DNA of 64,000 nucleotides from Maea johnstoni. Its lineage: Eukaryota; Annelida; Polychaeta; Spionida; Magelonidae. Shown in pieces: positions 1 through 13,569 of the stretch. The first letter of the stretch is position 1. The number at the start of each line of letters is the position of its first letter. Below the pieces are notes generated by a model. That model was not told the DNA's origin and searched no databases. It saw nothing but the letters and a program-made list of their open reading frames with translations. Where the stretch lies: NCBI GenBank assembly GCA_963942565.1, contig OZ012699.1:26942767-27006766 (forward strand), read 5' to 3'. A program made the translations under genes and the position numbers.

Positions 1-318
1 CATACCCTACATATTCATGGAAGTGGAAATGCAACAACGAATACCAGGTAACCTAGATCAGATTAATCTGATTTTAGAGAGGAATGGCTATAAGGCATTT
101 GACCTAAACAAGCAACCGCTATTAACCGGAGAGCTCAGATATTCTGGTTGGCCAGGCCATATGATATGGAAACATAAGCATGCATTGTTTTGATTGTACC
201 ATAAGTATAAAAAAGGTCACTTCTCGCTGTCCCTCCTCACACTCTGGGATCTGATCCGGTCAGGTGCACGTGAGAAAATCCCAGTGACTTGAAATTATGC
301 AATGGGATTTTGCGAGGC

Positions 319-1963
<1,645 letters not shown>

Positions 1964-3129
1964 CAGGGGCGGACCCAGTCCTAATTTTGACTGGTGCCTA
2001 AACTGAAAATGGCCACCGAGCACCATAGATTCTTGGTATTAGCGGGCTGGGGTCTGGGGGCCTTGAGCGTCCGACAGAAGCCTAAGGGTTTTCGATGCTC
2101 TAAGATGCATTCTCAGCCATTCCTGGCACTTATAATTTTTAAGGGGAACTTGGGGAAGAACAAATCATAGGTTTATATGAAGGTTCATGAACATAGCTCA
2201 ACATCTGTCATAAACAGGGAAGCCCTAGAGCTCCACACAAAGAGAAATCTGAAATTGCAATTAGTGAATAGCACCTCCTCTGAGCCAAGGCCGCCAGCAT
2301 TTTGAATCCGGGTCATCACCCCCTGCTGTAGTCAGTGTTTTAAGCACAGAGCTAGGGACAGGATGCACAGAGCTAGGGGCAGATTGCCACCCAATTGAAA
2401 AACATGGCCGCTGCCAGGGGCTGGCCAGGATGATGACAACATGCAAAAATATCCCCTCATGGGATCACTGAGAGAAAAAGAAGGGCAGCATCCTGTTCTT
2501 GAAGTGTATTACTTTCATATAAGCTGATATGTATGTGAGCCTTTAAGGCCCCTTTATATTTGATTGACTTACTTTTCATGAAACATTTTATTTCTGTTTT
2601 TTCTTAGCCATATACTAAACCACTCATTGCTCACTACTGATCTTTGCAATGGATTTTCTATAATAAAAGCCTAATTTATTGGTAAAATATTTCTTTTTTC
2701 TGAAACTGTAGTGATTGCTCACATATTACACTGCACATTCACTATCCCCACAGGGTGGGGATAGTAAATACCTCCAAAATCCTCCTTAAAATATCCCATT
2801 TACTTGTTTTTGATTAGCCCAATCGGCCATTCATACGGAAGCATGTTAGGACCACTGAAAATATATATACATTTTCCCTTAGAAATCCGAAAATCTAATA
2901 AAAAAATTCACTTCAAGATCCTTGTTCCCTTGTTTTTTGATTTGCAAACAGCTACTTAAAATATATAGCCAATTACTGCCTCGCTCGTGTATCCATGTCA
3001 ATCACACTTCTCACGCCTGAGGCAAACTAGCAGCGCCGCAGTGTCATTCGTGTCTGAACAACGGATAAACATGCGTCTTTAACTACATAATTTTCCTTGT
3101 TACGTTTCATTATACTTGCACTATATTCA

Positions 3130-3576
<447 letters not shown>

Positions 3577-3795
3577 GTATCATCTGTTACATGCCTTTTG
3601 CTCTATTTCTCTTTTGAGAGAATAAAGAGTTGCCTAACAGGTAGACATGATGTATGCCTTTGGTGGCAGCTGTTTCGGTCAGCATTATATTCGTTGCTTG
3701 GCCCAACACAACATGTATATGTCGCAAACTAGAAGTTTGAATTTAATCGTGGAGAGTGGCACACGGTGCTTACAGTTGATAGTATACCTTGTTGA

Positions 3796-3989
3796 ACCTT
3801 ATGGTGCTGGTCACTTTTGCCAATACAAAAAATAAAATGAAAAACTGAATAATGACTGAAACCCTGGCACATAGGTACTCATCTGAAAATACTCAGCGCA
3901 AGCTATCCAATGAATACCAACATGACAGAGTTTTCAAAAGTTTTTTCGTTCTTGTGCTCCGGAGGAAAGTAGCCTCAGCATTGGAAGGG
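3796..3989 (+). mobile_element. piggyBac-like MITE, copy 1
   Basis: This is one of four copies in the window of a ~200-bp non-coding element ending in CCCTT...AAGGG next to TTAA. Here the right TTAA is intact (3990-3993), while the left reads TTGA (3792-3795) and the left tip is worn. Internal words shared with the other copies include GACTGAAACCCTGG and CCAATGAATACCAACATGAC. TTAA target duplication with CCCT tips is the known signature of piggyBac elements. No transposase is present. Confidence 0.75.
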
Positions 3990-4977
3990 TTAACCTTTTC
4001 ACTGTTCTTGATTAACATCTATTCCTCCAGTATTGACGGCACGCATTAATGGTTATAGACAGTCTTTGTTAAAATCATAATCTATAATCCTACAATCATT
4101 AAATATCTGGGAGATTGAATGGGTCCCTTTGCAGAAAACCAATTTTATATTTACAATGCAAAATCTGCGTGCACATACAATGTAAACTTATTTTCGATAA
4201 AATCAAGAAAACTGACCCAATAGAGGTCAGGTGTCATATACACTTGTTTTATTTATTTAAGGTTATGGCAGGAAATATATAACATGTAGTAACGACTTTC
4301 TGTCGATTCTATCCTCTTACCAGGGGACACTGGTGTGAGAGAAACGTGTTTAGGTGATAGTCTAGTACAGCAAGATCATCACCACTAGGTGGCGTCTTTG
4401 GCTGGCCCCTAAGCATCGATATAAAAACATGGCCCTCCGTGTTAAATTGGTCCCAAACAACATGGGTGTCTGCTTTGACCATGCAGATTCCTTCGATTCC
4501 ATTTTGACCAGTATTTTCATCTCGTTTTTTGGCTGAAAGTGAATAACGATACGGTCTTCGAAGCCATTGTTTTAGAATATGACAGATATGAACCCCCTCT
4601 AGGTGCAAGGTCCTGTCATAAGTACCTCATATTATGACAGGACCTGAAAATCAGCATTAGCTACGTAGACCACGGGCTGTTAGCAATCTTGAGGCATATG
4701 GGAACATTCAAAAATGTTTTTAACATACTCATCGTGCAGATTTCCGGTTGAGGTAGGACCTTGCACCTTGCCAAAGACATGAATGATCAAATGGTAGAGT
4801 TTGGTTTTCAAGCAAAGGGTGAGTCTTGACATTTTGCCAAAAAACGAAACACAGACAGATATGTGCGTAAAGGGTGCCATATCAACTCAAAATAGCAAAT
4901 TATTGAAAAGTTTATCATTTTTCTGTAACTATGAGATGTAAGCTATACAATAGCATAAGTGCCGTTGTCTACAGTTA

Positions 4978-5796
4978 CAAGCCCCATCCCAAAACACACC
5001 TCACAGCAGCATAATCATATAACAAGGTGTATCTACAGGCTCCTGAGTGTTATCAGGGAGAGAATATCATAGTCAGCCGTCTGTAGTCAACCCATATTCT
5101 AATTCATTTCAATATTTACAACTTTTCACTCAAATGACATAATCTCATTACTTATGCAGGTGATGGTCACTACAGGTCACAGTTACCTTAGGGATATCTT
5201 TGACTATGCCCAATAAGAAGTATTTTTTTAATCTTTTACTGTTAAAGATTTTTACAGGCCATAACATTGAACATTTTAGTGAGATATCTCGTGTGTGGAG
5301 GCATGGGAACCCCTTTGATAGTAGTGGACATACCTCGCTGATCACTTCTGAGCACTGGAAACAAAAGACAGTTGCACAAAGATACACCTCGACAATCTCA
5401 AGAAAATGGCTTGTGGTCAGGATGCTATAAATAGTTGCTAGCTATGAGCATGTGAGGTTACCAAGTGTAGTTGGTGTGGAGATTTCTAACTAAAATTTTC
5501 AAAGTTATGGCCTGTGAAAATCTTCAGCAGTAAAAAATCAAAAACATACTTTTTATTGGGCATAGTCAATGATATCCCTAAAGTAACTGGGAACCTGCAG
5601 TAACCAGCACCTGCGTAATTAATGAGAATATGTCATTTGAAAGAAAAGTTGTAAATTTTGAAATAAAACAGAATATGGATTGAATAATGACAGGTGGCGA
5701 TGATATTCTCTACCTGATAACACTCAGGAACCTGGAGATACACCTAGTTATAGGATTATGCTGCTTTGATGATGTGTGTTTTGGGACTGGCTTGCA
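4978..5796. repeat. Long inverted repeat with ~320-bp arms
   Basis: The left arm (about 4978-5300) and right arm (about 5465-5796) are diverged reverse complements around a ~165-bp spacer. Matching words include CCCAAAACACAC, CCTGAGTGTTATCAGG, TTTACAACTTTTC, TGACTATGCCCAATAA and CAGGCCATAAC. The arms look roughly four-fifths identical by eye. Neither arm has a convincing coding frame. It could be a foldback transposon or an inverted duplication, and a transcript would fold into long double-stranded RNA. Confidence 0.8.
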
Positions 5797-6295
5797 ATGG
5801 TACTCATCACCTTAAGAGATGACTTCAGTTGTCTAGCTATGGAATGAAGAGGTGACTTGAATGACTGACATGCAACACTCCAACCAGCGCTCCTAGCGGT
5901 GAGTACAATCATGCTGCCATGTTTGCCGGGAATGATAGTCATCTCCACAGGGAGTTACTATCTCTCCCGCCCAATATCTGCCGTCCTTATCCCCATGGAG
6001 ACTAATGATGTCAGACGGGACAGCGAGAACAATGCTGATTTGACTGTCTTCCTCTTCCTAAATCCACCCGTTCCAGGTGGGTTTTAAGGAAGTCGATCCC
6101 CTCTAAATGCCTGTCTAAGTGTTGGTGTGAACAGGCAGGGATCATCTCGCGGATTTGACCGGTGCCAAACATCCAGCATTTGAAATGAGCGGTGACTTAG
6201 CACCGGAAGCACCGGTGTGGATCCGCCGCTGCTATCTATATCTATTCGCGGTTGTATGTACCTTATCCGACGCTCTGCTCCACAACTCTCTCAGG

Positions 6296-6500
6296 CTAAT
6301 GTAGGGGCCGCCACCAGTCTAGTGGGTCATGCCTTGTACTGTATTTCTATTGGCTGGAGCCTCGGAGTATTTGCTCTCCCTAGCCGTATCTGACCCAGCT
6401 GTTCGCCTGTGTCGCCATTTTCGCATTTGTGTCAAGGTATTCACCCCAAGTTTTACAGCACTTAGCAGTTTGGTAAGATTTACATAGCTGTTAAGATGTT
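6296..6500 (+). promoter_or_regulatory. Promoter-like segment, duplicated at 31640-31830
   Basis: This segment and 31640-31830 share CTATTGGCTGGAGCCTCGG (inverted CCAAT box), CGCCATTTTCGCA (YY1-like) and a following AAGTTTTA...GGTAAGATTTACA. Such words are typical of animal promoters or 5' untranslated exons, but no reading frame or clear start site is visible. It may instead be the end of a dispersed element carrying a promoter. A GC-rich palindromic stretch follows at about 6507-6545. Confidence 0.4.
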
Positions 6501-6544
6501 AATAGCACGCGTAGTGAGTCGGCCGCAAGGCCGGCTCAGCGTAG

Positions 6545-7281
6545 CGAGCATTTACGGTATATATATAGTGTAATGGCAGGATACACACTGAGGCAGGTTT
6601 TTTGGTGTTGACGTCTGTCTGTTCGTCTCTCGTCGGGCTCGCTCGCTCGGCCCTGCTCGCTCGATTACCTCGGAAAAATGAGCATAACTTTTTGCTTTAA
6701 GAGCACATTTTGCCGCCAGATCGTTTCATGTTTTAAATATTTCTTAATCAAATAATAAATTTGGATTGTTTCCTTTAAATTGTGTCAAAATAGCGTTTTG
6801 GTCGCCGACTATCGTGCAACACACGCCGAACTATGCAACAACTGAAACATACATGCTCACGTGCGACAAATGCTGACGTCTTGAAATGACGTCATGTTAC
6901 GATGGAATTCCGCGCATTCCAAAGTCGTAACTTCGATGTTCACGGTAAAACTGACTTTACTCGTCTTTCCGTGAATCGATTTCAATGCAGTTTAAATCGC
7001 TACAACCGCCACAAATAATTCTACATGTCTCTTAATTCTAGAGGAAATCTGTCGTGAAATGACGATTTTGCATCAGGTTGAAGTTGTAGTAATTTTTATA
7101 ATTTTTATGCCATATTTTCGGTCAATCGCTACGCATACTGTGTGTGGTTATTGCACAAATATGAAGCTCATATGAAGGGACTTCCAATATGTTTCAGCGA
7201 AGTTCAAGTAAAGAATGACGTCACGGATAACAATAACAAACACTTTGTGACTGCATTTGAAGGGGAATGCAGAAATATCAT
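6545..7281. other. Gene-free stretch with GCTCGCTCG microsatellite
   Basis: A short GCTC/CTCG run lies at about 6638-6663. The rest holds no recognised gene. The small frame at 7142-7327 ends inside the hairpin that follows and has no recognisable domain. Confidence 0.5.
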
Positions 7282-7362
7282 CGAGCTGCGCGAGCATTTA
7301 AAGCTTTGCTTTCTCATCATATTATGACGAGAAAGCAAAGCTTTAAATGCTCGCGCAGCTCG
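7282..7362. repeat. Perfect 34-bp-arm hairpin
   Basis: The left arm 7282-7315 and right arm 7329-7362 are exact reverse complements, beginning CGAGCTGCGCGAGCATTTAA on the left, with a 13-base loop. No run of T follows, and this is a eukaryotic context, so it is not read as a terminator. It may be one end of a foldback element. Confidence 0.9.
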
Positions 7363-9130
7363 TTCACATTTCCTCTATTAGAGTATTACTGTCACAATTC
7401 ATAAATTTTGCACAATTAACTATGAATGTTCAGTTGTATCAGGGAGTTTAATCTATATATCTCTGGTTGTATAATTGCTGTTGGCTACCATTTTGGTTAT
7501 TAAAGTGATGTGATTTTTCTGGTGGACCACTAAACTCTTCATTTTGATGGACCGTTTGAATACAGGCGATTACGCCCCATATGTGAATAGTCCAATGAAT
7601 TAGACCTCGGTTACGCTGGTCGTTTTAATAACTGATGTTCCTATTCCAGCTTCGAGGTCTAATCCAAATAAGCTAAATACAGTTGCGCATGATTCCGCCA
7701 GCTTTCTAGGGCGGAACGAAAACTGCTTCCAAAACTGACCAAAAGTACTTTTTTTTTGCAAGTTGTTTAAACTTACTTGCGTTTCCAATGTCCTTAATAT
7801 GTGTTTAAAAAATCTGTGTGCTTCGTTGTCAATGTAGTCCCTTGTAAATCCGATTTTTGAGGCCTAAAACACGATGACTTGGAGAAGTTTGCCATAAGAG
7901 TGGTAATTCTGCCTCCGAGTCACGTGCACAAACAGTGGATTCGTCACTTCCGGATATCAAGTTTTGTAAAAACGCAGAATTACATGGAATGAGTAGTTAA
8001 TGGAATATATTATGAACACATTAAAACTTTTGGTATTAATGAACTGGATAAGGAACAGTAATGTCTAAGAAATAAATTAAATTTACGAGAGAAGTTTGAA
8101 CGGCTTCCTCGGAACGATTCTGGTGGTGACAGTACTATTCAACTAAAATAATACGTTCCGTATAATAGACGATTCCGAGTGATTTTTATTTGCACGCTCT
8201 GACAACATTCGCGAGATTGGGTGTAATCACGCGAGAGCGTGTTAGTCAAGATGGCGGACGTCACACACACAGATCAAGTTGAAGTTGATTAAAGACGTGT
8301 TTGTGACTATCAAACATAATATTGGACGTTGTGTGGGTGGCGGATTTATTCATTTTAGAGGTAGGTAACGAATGCCCAGCGTGGGACGTCAGTGAATACC
8401 GTTCACTTGGAAAAATCAACGTAAGTGTCCTCAGAGCCTACTCAGAGCCGAGTGCTATACATGAAAGACCACAATTGCAATAAACGTTAAGGTGGCGACA
8501 CATGACATCTGGACAGAAATTTCGAGCTGCCTTTATGTTTATTGTGAATGAACTAATATGTGAAGTGCTGCCGTGAGCGGCGGCTTGCTGTGAAGTGCTA
8601 TAGGCAGGGGCTTATAGCCACTCACCTATGCGTCCAGCGTGTCATTTGGACACCCAGAACACTGTTTTTTGACAGTTTGGACACCCAAAAGTTTATATCA
8701 GAATTTGCTGATGATGACTTTTCTTAGAAGATAGAAGATTTAGAAGCTGTAGTGTCACTTTTGTAAGACACACAAACAGGGCTGTCCAAGCCCAAAATGC
8801 CTGTAGCAAAATTTGAACTACCTGTAGCAAAATACTTCTACCGTCTGCCACCAGGTGGCGTTTTAATTTTTAATGGTTCAAATTTTATCCACCAGGGGTC
8901 ATTTAGTTCACAGTTTACACACTAGTGGAAGTTAAATTAAGACTATGACATAGCACCAATTGAAATGTATGTTGAAACTTGAAACACTGAATCCACACAC
9001 AGTACAATATAGGTTATACTTATCACAGATTTGTATATTCAAGCTTAAGATTCTTCAATATACTGGCACACACTCTATTTCACATATATAGCCAGCTTGA
9101 ATATTCATAATACAGTCTGATAAGACTCGG

Positions 9131-9545
9131 CAAGTTTTTTGGTAAGTGAGCATCATCCGATTATAAATAAGAATTTCTCAAGCATAATCTTTTTCAAAAA
9201 CTATCATCAGCATCCCTAAGTGTATTAGCATATCAAATATTAATGAAATCTGATGACTGGTTGCAGAGAAATTAGTGAAACAAGTTTTTTGGTAAGTGGG
9301 CATCATCAGATTATGAATCAAAATTGCTCAAGCAAAATCTTTTTCAAAAACTATCATCAGCATCCCTAAGTGTATTAGCATATCAAATAGTAATGAAATC
9401 TGGTGACCGGTTGCAGAGAAATTAGGTAAACAAGTTTTTTGGTAAGTGAGCATCATCAGATTATGAATAAGAATTGCTCAAGCATAATTTTTTTCAAAAA
9501 CTATCATCAGCATCCTTAAGTGAATTAGTATATCAAATATGAATG
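9131..9545. repeat. 150-bp tandem repeat, ~2.8 copies
   Basis: Units start CAAGTTTTTTGGTAAGTG at 9131, 9281 and 9431, exactly 150 bases apart. They share CTATCATCAGCATCC and AAGTGTATTAGCATATCAAA. The repeat lies in the left part of the 8777-12453 element and does not encode protein. Confidence 0.92.
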
Positions 9546-9956
9546 ATTTCAGACCTCAAAATTGCCTATAGCATAGAATTAGAAACCTGATTTTCCTCAA
9601 TAGTATTTTGTGTTTCTAAACAGTTTACAAAATTGGTTACCAACACTAGGGTTGGGAATCGGTTGCAATTTCATAATCGATAATCAGTTACAGCCAACCG
9701 ATCGATTATCGATCATAATCGGTTCATCGCACTTTTTTGGTAATTGGGTACAGGTCTAGAGTGCAAAATTATGTGATAGACTATATGAAAATTGCTTGCT
9801 ATTAGCCTATTACTTAATATGATGCTGGCATGGCCAGGAAGCGAGCGAAGCTTTGGATTATTTCATTTTTTTTTTACTTCTGACCAAAATAAAGCATTGA
9901 TTGACCTAAAATTAATGGCATACAAAACATTACAATTTTAAACTGTCTTAAAATTT

Positions 9957-10500
9957 ATATTTCGCAACTGATTTTGACGAGAATTCAATGGCCAGTACAA
10001 TGAATTCTGGCGGTTCTATCGATCTAAACCGCATTAAAATTGACCCACAGACAGGCGAGAAATTAAGTTTTAACTTGGATATAGTAGCGGCCACGGCGTG
10101 GTATGACCAGGAAGCGAGCCGAGAATTGAGCCACGGACAGGCGAGAAATTCAGTTTTAACGTGGATATACATGTAGTAGCGGCCACTTTCATTCATATTT
10201 CGCAACTGATTTTGACGAGAATTCAATGGCCAGTAGAATGAATTCTGGCGGTTCTATCGATCTAAACCGCAATGGTCAGTAGAATGAATTCAGGCTGTTC
10301 TAAACTGCATTATAATTGAATTGCATTCATATTTCGCAACTGATTTTGACGAGAATTCAGTGGCCAGTACAATGAATTCTGGTGGTTCTATCGATCTAAA
10401 CCGCAATGGTCAGTAGAATGAATTCAGGCGGTTCTAAACTGCATTCGAATTGAGCCACGGACGGGTGAGAAATTAAGTTTTAACGTGGATATACATGTAG
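9957..10500. repeat. Irregular direct repeats in the inner hAT
   Basis: The block ATTTCGCAACTGATTTTGAC followed by GAGAATTCA(A/G)TGGCCAGTA starts near 9957, 10195 and 10329. It alternates with AATGAATTC(T/A)GG(C/T)GGTTCTA and with TGAGCCACGGAC. Copies are spaced unevenly, so the array evolved by several duplications of different length. There is no credible coding frame. Confidence 0.85.
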
Positions 10501-10660
10501 AAGCGGCCACTTTCATTCACGCACGTTCATTCATGCATTTCATCCAATGGGATGAAATGTAAGTGTTTAGTATTATTGTACTGCACATTACGTCATTGTC
10601 GACCAATGAAATCGGTCGTTACTTAACGCCTAAAGAAATCCTCCAGAAAGGAAGTCGTCC

Positions 10661-10770
10661 GCACGTTGAGTGATATTGTTGTCCCGCACGTTGAGTGATA
10701 TTGTTGTCCCGCACGTTGAGTGATATTGTTGTCCCGCACGTTGGACGATATTGTTGTCCCGCACGTGGGA
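10661..10770. repeat. 25-bp tandem repeat, ~4.4 copies
   Basis: The unit GCACGTTGAGTGATATTGTT followed by GTCCC repeats at 10661, 10686, 10711 and 10736 and breaks down at 10761. Each unit carries CACGTT. It lies inside the inner hAT element. Confidence 0.93.
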
Positions 10771-10984
10771 TGGTGACAACTTTCTCGGTCCGTGTATGTA
10801 TTTCTTATAGTGATAGTGACGTCATATACACTCATATACACACACGCGCAATTGAGGGATTGCGAGGCTTCGCGAAAGGCCTACGGCCTTTCGGGCTTCG
10901 CTCGCTATTAAAAAGATAAAGGTAAAGAATGTCAATAATGGGTAAACATGTGCTAAATATAACTAAGTTTTTTAGCATGACAAA

Positions 10985-11560
10985 AAAATTGGGCAGAACT
11001 TCGGTGTGTCGGACCGCAATCTCGTTCGTAAGAATGAGATCATAGATCATCCCCCCTCCCCACCACCATTGATTAAGGGCAGGGGCAAGAAACATGCATT
11101 ATTTTTAAACCCATGTTACGTATGACAAAATCTTTAGACCCCACTGGTGGCATCCCAGGTTAGTGATATATCAGATAATATTACCTTTTATCTCTGTTCC
11201 AGATGCCTGGGTAAGGCTTGGGAAGTACCTGTTGTCTCTGTTCCTCTGTTTTTCAAACGTCTGCTAACTATTCGCACAAGCTAATGTCACAATCTTGCCG
11301 ATCTCCCACAAACACTACAGGGTGTATAAATACTTGAATTGACTAATAAAGTGACTTAACTCTTGACTTATTGTTGGTTTATTGTTTTATTGTCTGATAA
11401 TGTGAGCACTACTACTCAATTATATAGCTCACGCTTGCCACGATATCGATATCGCTAGTATTGTTATCTTCTCTTGCCGGTAATCATGATGCACCAATAA
11501 GTTCCAAGACGTGAATTTGAAACATGTGCACCTTTCGTAACACTCCTTAGAAAGAGTGAA
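10985..11560 (+). mobile_element. 575-bp interspersed repeat, copy 1 (possible solo LTR)
   Basis: This sequence is closely matched at 29072-29645. Both contain GTGTATA(A/G)ATACTTGAATTG (TATA-like), then AATAAAGTGACTTAACTCTTG (poly(A)-signal-like) and a T-rich end. This resembles the promoter and poly(A) layout of a retroelement long terminal repeat. I do not see clean TG...CA tips or a target duplication, so LTR origin is an inference. Confidence 0.6.
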
Positions 11561-12612
11561 AGTGCACCAAATAAGCTCTTACGATCTGCTCCAGCTTGCA
11601 TCCCCAACATGTATGATTTGGATTGGTACCTAAATACAAGTACATGGTTCGTAAGACCAATACTTTTTCTACATTTTGGAACACTTTTACTTCCTTTTAA
11701 CGTGTTTTGGAGCTTAGTTTCGTAGCGAGAAAGCTGACAACTTGCCGGTCTTTTAGTTTCATGTTTTGCCGCTAGGTGTCGTATTTTCAGATTATTATCG
11801 ATAACCAGTTTCATTATCGATAAATCATTATGAAAGACGCAACCGAGTAAGCGTCGATTATAATCGATGATCGTCCCAACACTAACCAACACGTCTACTA
11901 AATACAAGATTTCTAGAGTTGACAAGTTGGTTTTATTAGACTACCTTTGTGGGCACCCCATACAACGTTTTATTGATACCTAGTGCTCGCCGGCCGAGAA
12001 AAATGATGGACAGTGTTTCTTTCTTCTAACAACAACAAAGATACTACAGAAAAAAAACACGTCAACACTGATCATAAACGAGCAAAAATAATCAAAAGTC
12101 ACTGACAAAACTTGCTGAACGTAAGCAAACATAAACAACTCCGTTTTCGATAGACATTACAGAAATCTTAGTAAAATACGTTCCTTTTCCAAAAATCCAA
12201 AACTGAAGGGGTATCTTTTTTATTTTCATATCGTCTGTATCATGGCGTCCGTCCCTTTGTTTACTGCATGTTTAGTCATGCGCACCACGCCCTGTTTGGT
12301 GATCACTTAGTTTTGGTGACCACCGCTAGATGGCGAACGCTGGCATGTTGCAAAATTACCGTGTCGCAACCTTGGCACAAATATTCTTGTGTCGCATTTT
12401 TTGAGGCTGCTGGCGCAAAATTTTGCGACAATGCGACAGCTTGGACAGCCCTGACAAAGCATTATCTGGCCTAAAACAGTAAAATCTGTAAATGTATAGG
12501 GTTTATTTTATTAGTAGTATGTACTTGGTACCACACTTTAGACACGCAAAAGTCTATGAAACATCTATTTGCATTGGACACCCTGTTTCCAAATATTGGC
12601 TAAGACCATGGC

Positions 12613-13011
12613 TATAGGGATTAAGATCTGCCGCTGAGCATTGGTGCAGATTTATAGCCAAGACCTGAGAGAAGTAGACAGGGAGTGGGCACTGGTCATG
12701 AATCATAAATTTCGCTGCCTCTCACTATCTGACCTAGATAGGAGGACATCCCCCAGCCAGCCAGTGCATGCTTACTGCACAGATCACGTGACCAAAACAA
12801 CCCCAGGCTACAGCGCGTAACCCGAGGCGCAGATGCCGTAGAGGCTAGCATGCAGTACCTATGGGGTTGCGGATCAAGGGGATGTATTTCTCTGCCGAGA
12901 CATAGGTGTTTGTTGGCAAAGCTGAGGCCGCAAAGGCCGAAGCTTTGCAACAAACAATCTCGGGGAGGCTATAAATCTGCATCAATGCTCAGTGGCAGGT
13001 CTTAATGGCTA
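12613..13011. mobile_element. MITE-like element with ~45-bp inverted ends
   Basis: The left block (about 12613-12659) containing CTGAGCATTGGTGCAGATTT and the right block (12967-13011) are imperfect reverse complements running inward to GGCTATAAATCTGC. The interior (~300 bp) holds a second, smaller inverted word (GGCAAAGCT...AGCTTTGC) and no gene. Target duplication not resolved. Confidence 0.65.
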
Positions 13012-13569
13012 TTATAGCGCGTTTGAGTGATAAAAAATTATTCTACAACTCTGTGGAAATGACACAAAAATCATGTTTTCTAGTGATTGCTCAGCATGGA
13101 TTTGGTCCCGGCTCAGGAGCCTCATTCTCCCTGCTGTGTACCGGGACCACTTTGGAGCCACAGAAACAGCTTCTCACTGTACATAGTGTGTTTTTCAAGC
13201 CTAGGTATTTTCATATAGCTATGTGCTATAATCTCTGTAAATCAAACGTGTTGTTCCTCCAGGCTCTTGTGTCCGCTTGTCCGATGGGTGAAGCCATACA
13301 AAAATCTGAAATCTCATTTTCAAAACTTTATTAAATTATCTGAAATCTCAAAGAAAAAATGGACACCACTAACTACATTACAACTAACTCGACTATAAAC
13401 ATAAATAACTAAGAGAAAGAGAAAGGAAAAGAAGAGAATGGAGGAAGAAAAGAAGAAATACACTTCTGTGATAAGTAAAAGTGAGGCGTAATCGATGGGG
13501 GCGTAATCTCATATGGGGCGTAATCGCCTGACACCGACCCTTTGACCGCTAAGGCTTAGAAAACTGTTT

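Larger units (their letters stand above)
9647..11884. mobile_element. Non-autonomous hAT element with perfect 8-bp TSD
   Basis: The left tip TAGGGTTGGGAATCG (9647) and the right tip, reverse-complemented TAGTGTTGGGACGATCATCG (ending 11884), are flanked by identical ACCAACAC at 9639-9646 and 11885-11892. An 8-bp duplication with TAGNGTTGGGA tips is diagnostic of hAT. The subterminal regions are rich in ATCGAT/CGATTATCGAT words, as in hAT transposase-binding zones. The interior has two tandem arrays and a 575-bp interspersed repeat but no transposase. A 153-codon minus-strand frame (11464-11925) runs across the right tip and is not a gene. It is inserted inside the 8777-12453 element. Confidence 0.9.
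8777..12453. mobile_element. hAT-like element with another hAT nested inside
   Basis: The ends are perfect 15-base inverted repeats, CAGGGCTGTCCAAGC (8777-8791) and its reverse complement ending at 12453. CAGGGNTGTCCAA-type tips belong to the hAT superfamily. The immediate flanks share ACAAA (8772-8776 and 12454-12458), so the usual 8-bp target duplication is only partly visible. Without the nested element, about 1.4 kb remains, with no transposase frame: a non-autonomous copy. Its left part holds a 150-bp tandem repeat. Confidence 0.7.
7563..13530. mobile_element. Possible large TIR element enclosing nested transposons
   Basis: A 21-base sequence starting CAGGCGATTACGCCCCATAT at 7563-7583 recurs exactly as its reverse complement at 13510-13530, about 6 kb apart. 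If these are terminal inverted repeats, they enclose the 8777-12453 and 9647-11884 hAT-like elements. I find no matching target duplication outside them. About 1.6 kb of material remains on the left (7584-8776) with no recognisable transposase. An alternative is two separate copies of a small element in opposite orientation. Confidence 0.35.

Noticed and set aside
8251-8292. CAAGATGGCGGACGTC start resembling a first exon, followed by a donor-like GAGGTAGGTAAC near 8360
   Set aside because: The frame stops after 13 codons before the donor-like site; a real promoter or 5' exon is possible but unsupported.
11464-11925. 153-codon minus-strand frame
   Set aside because: It crosses the right tip and target duplication of the 9647-11884 hAT element and the 575-bp repeat; no domain.
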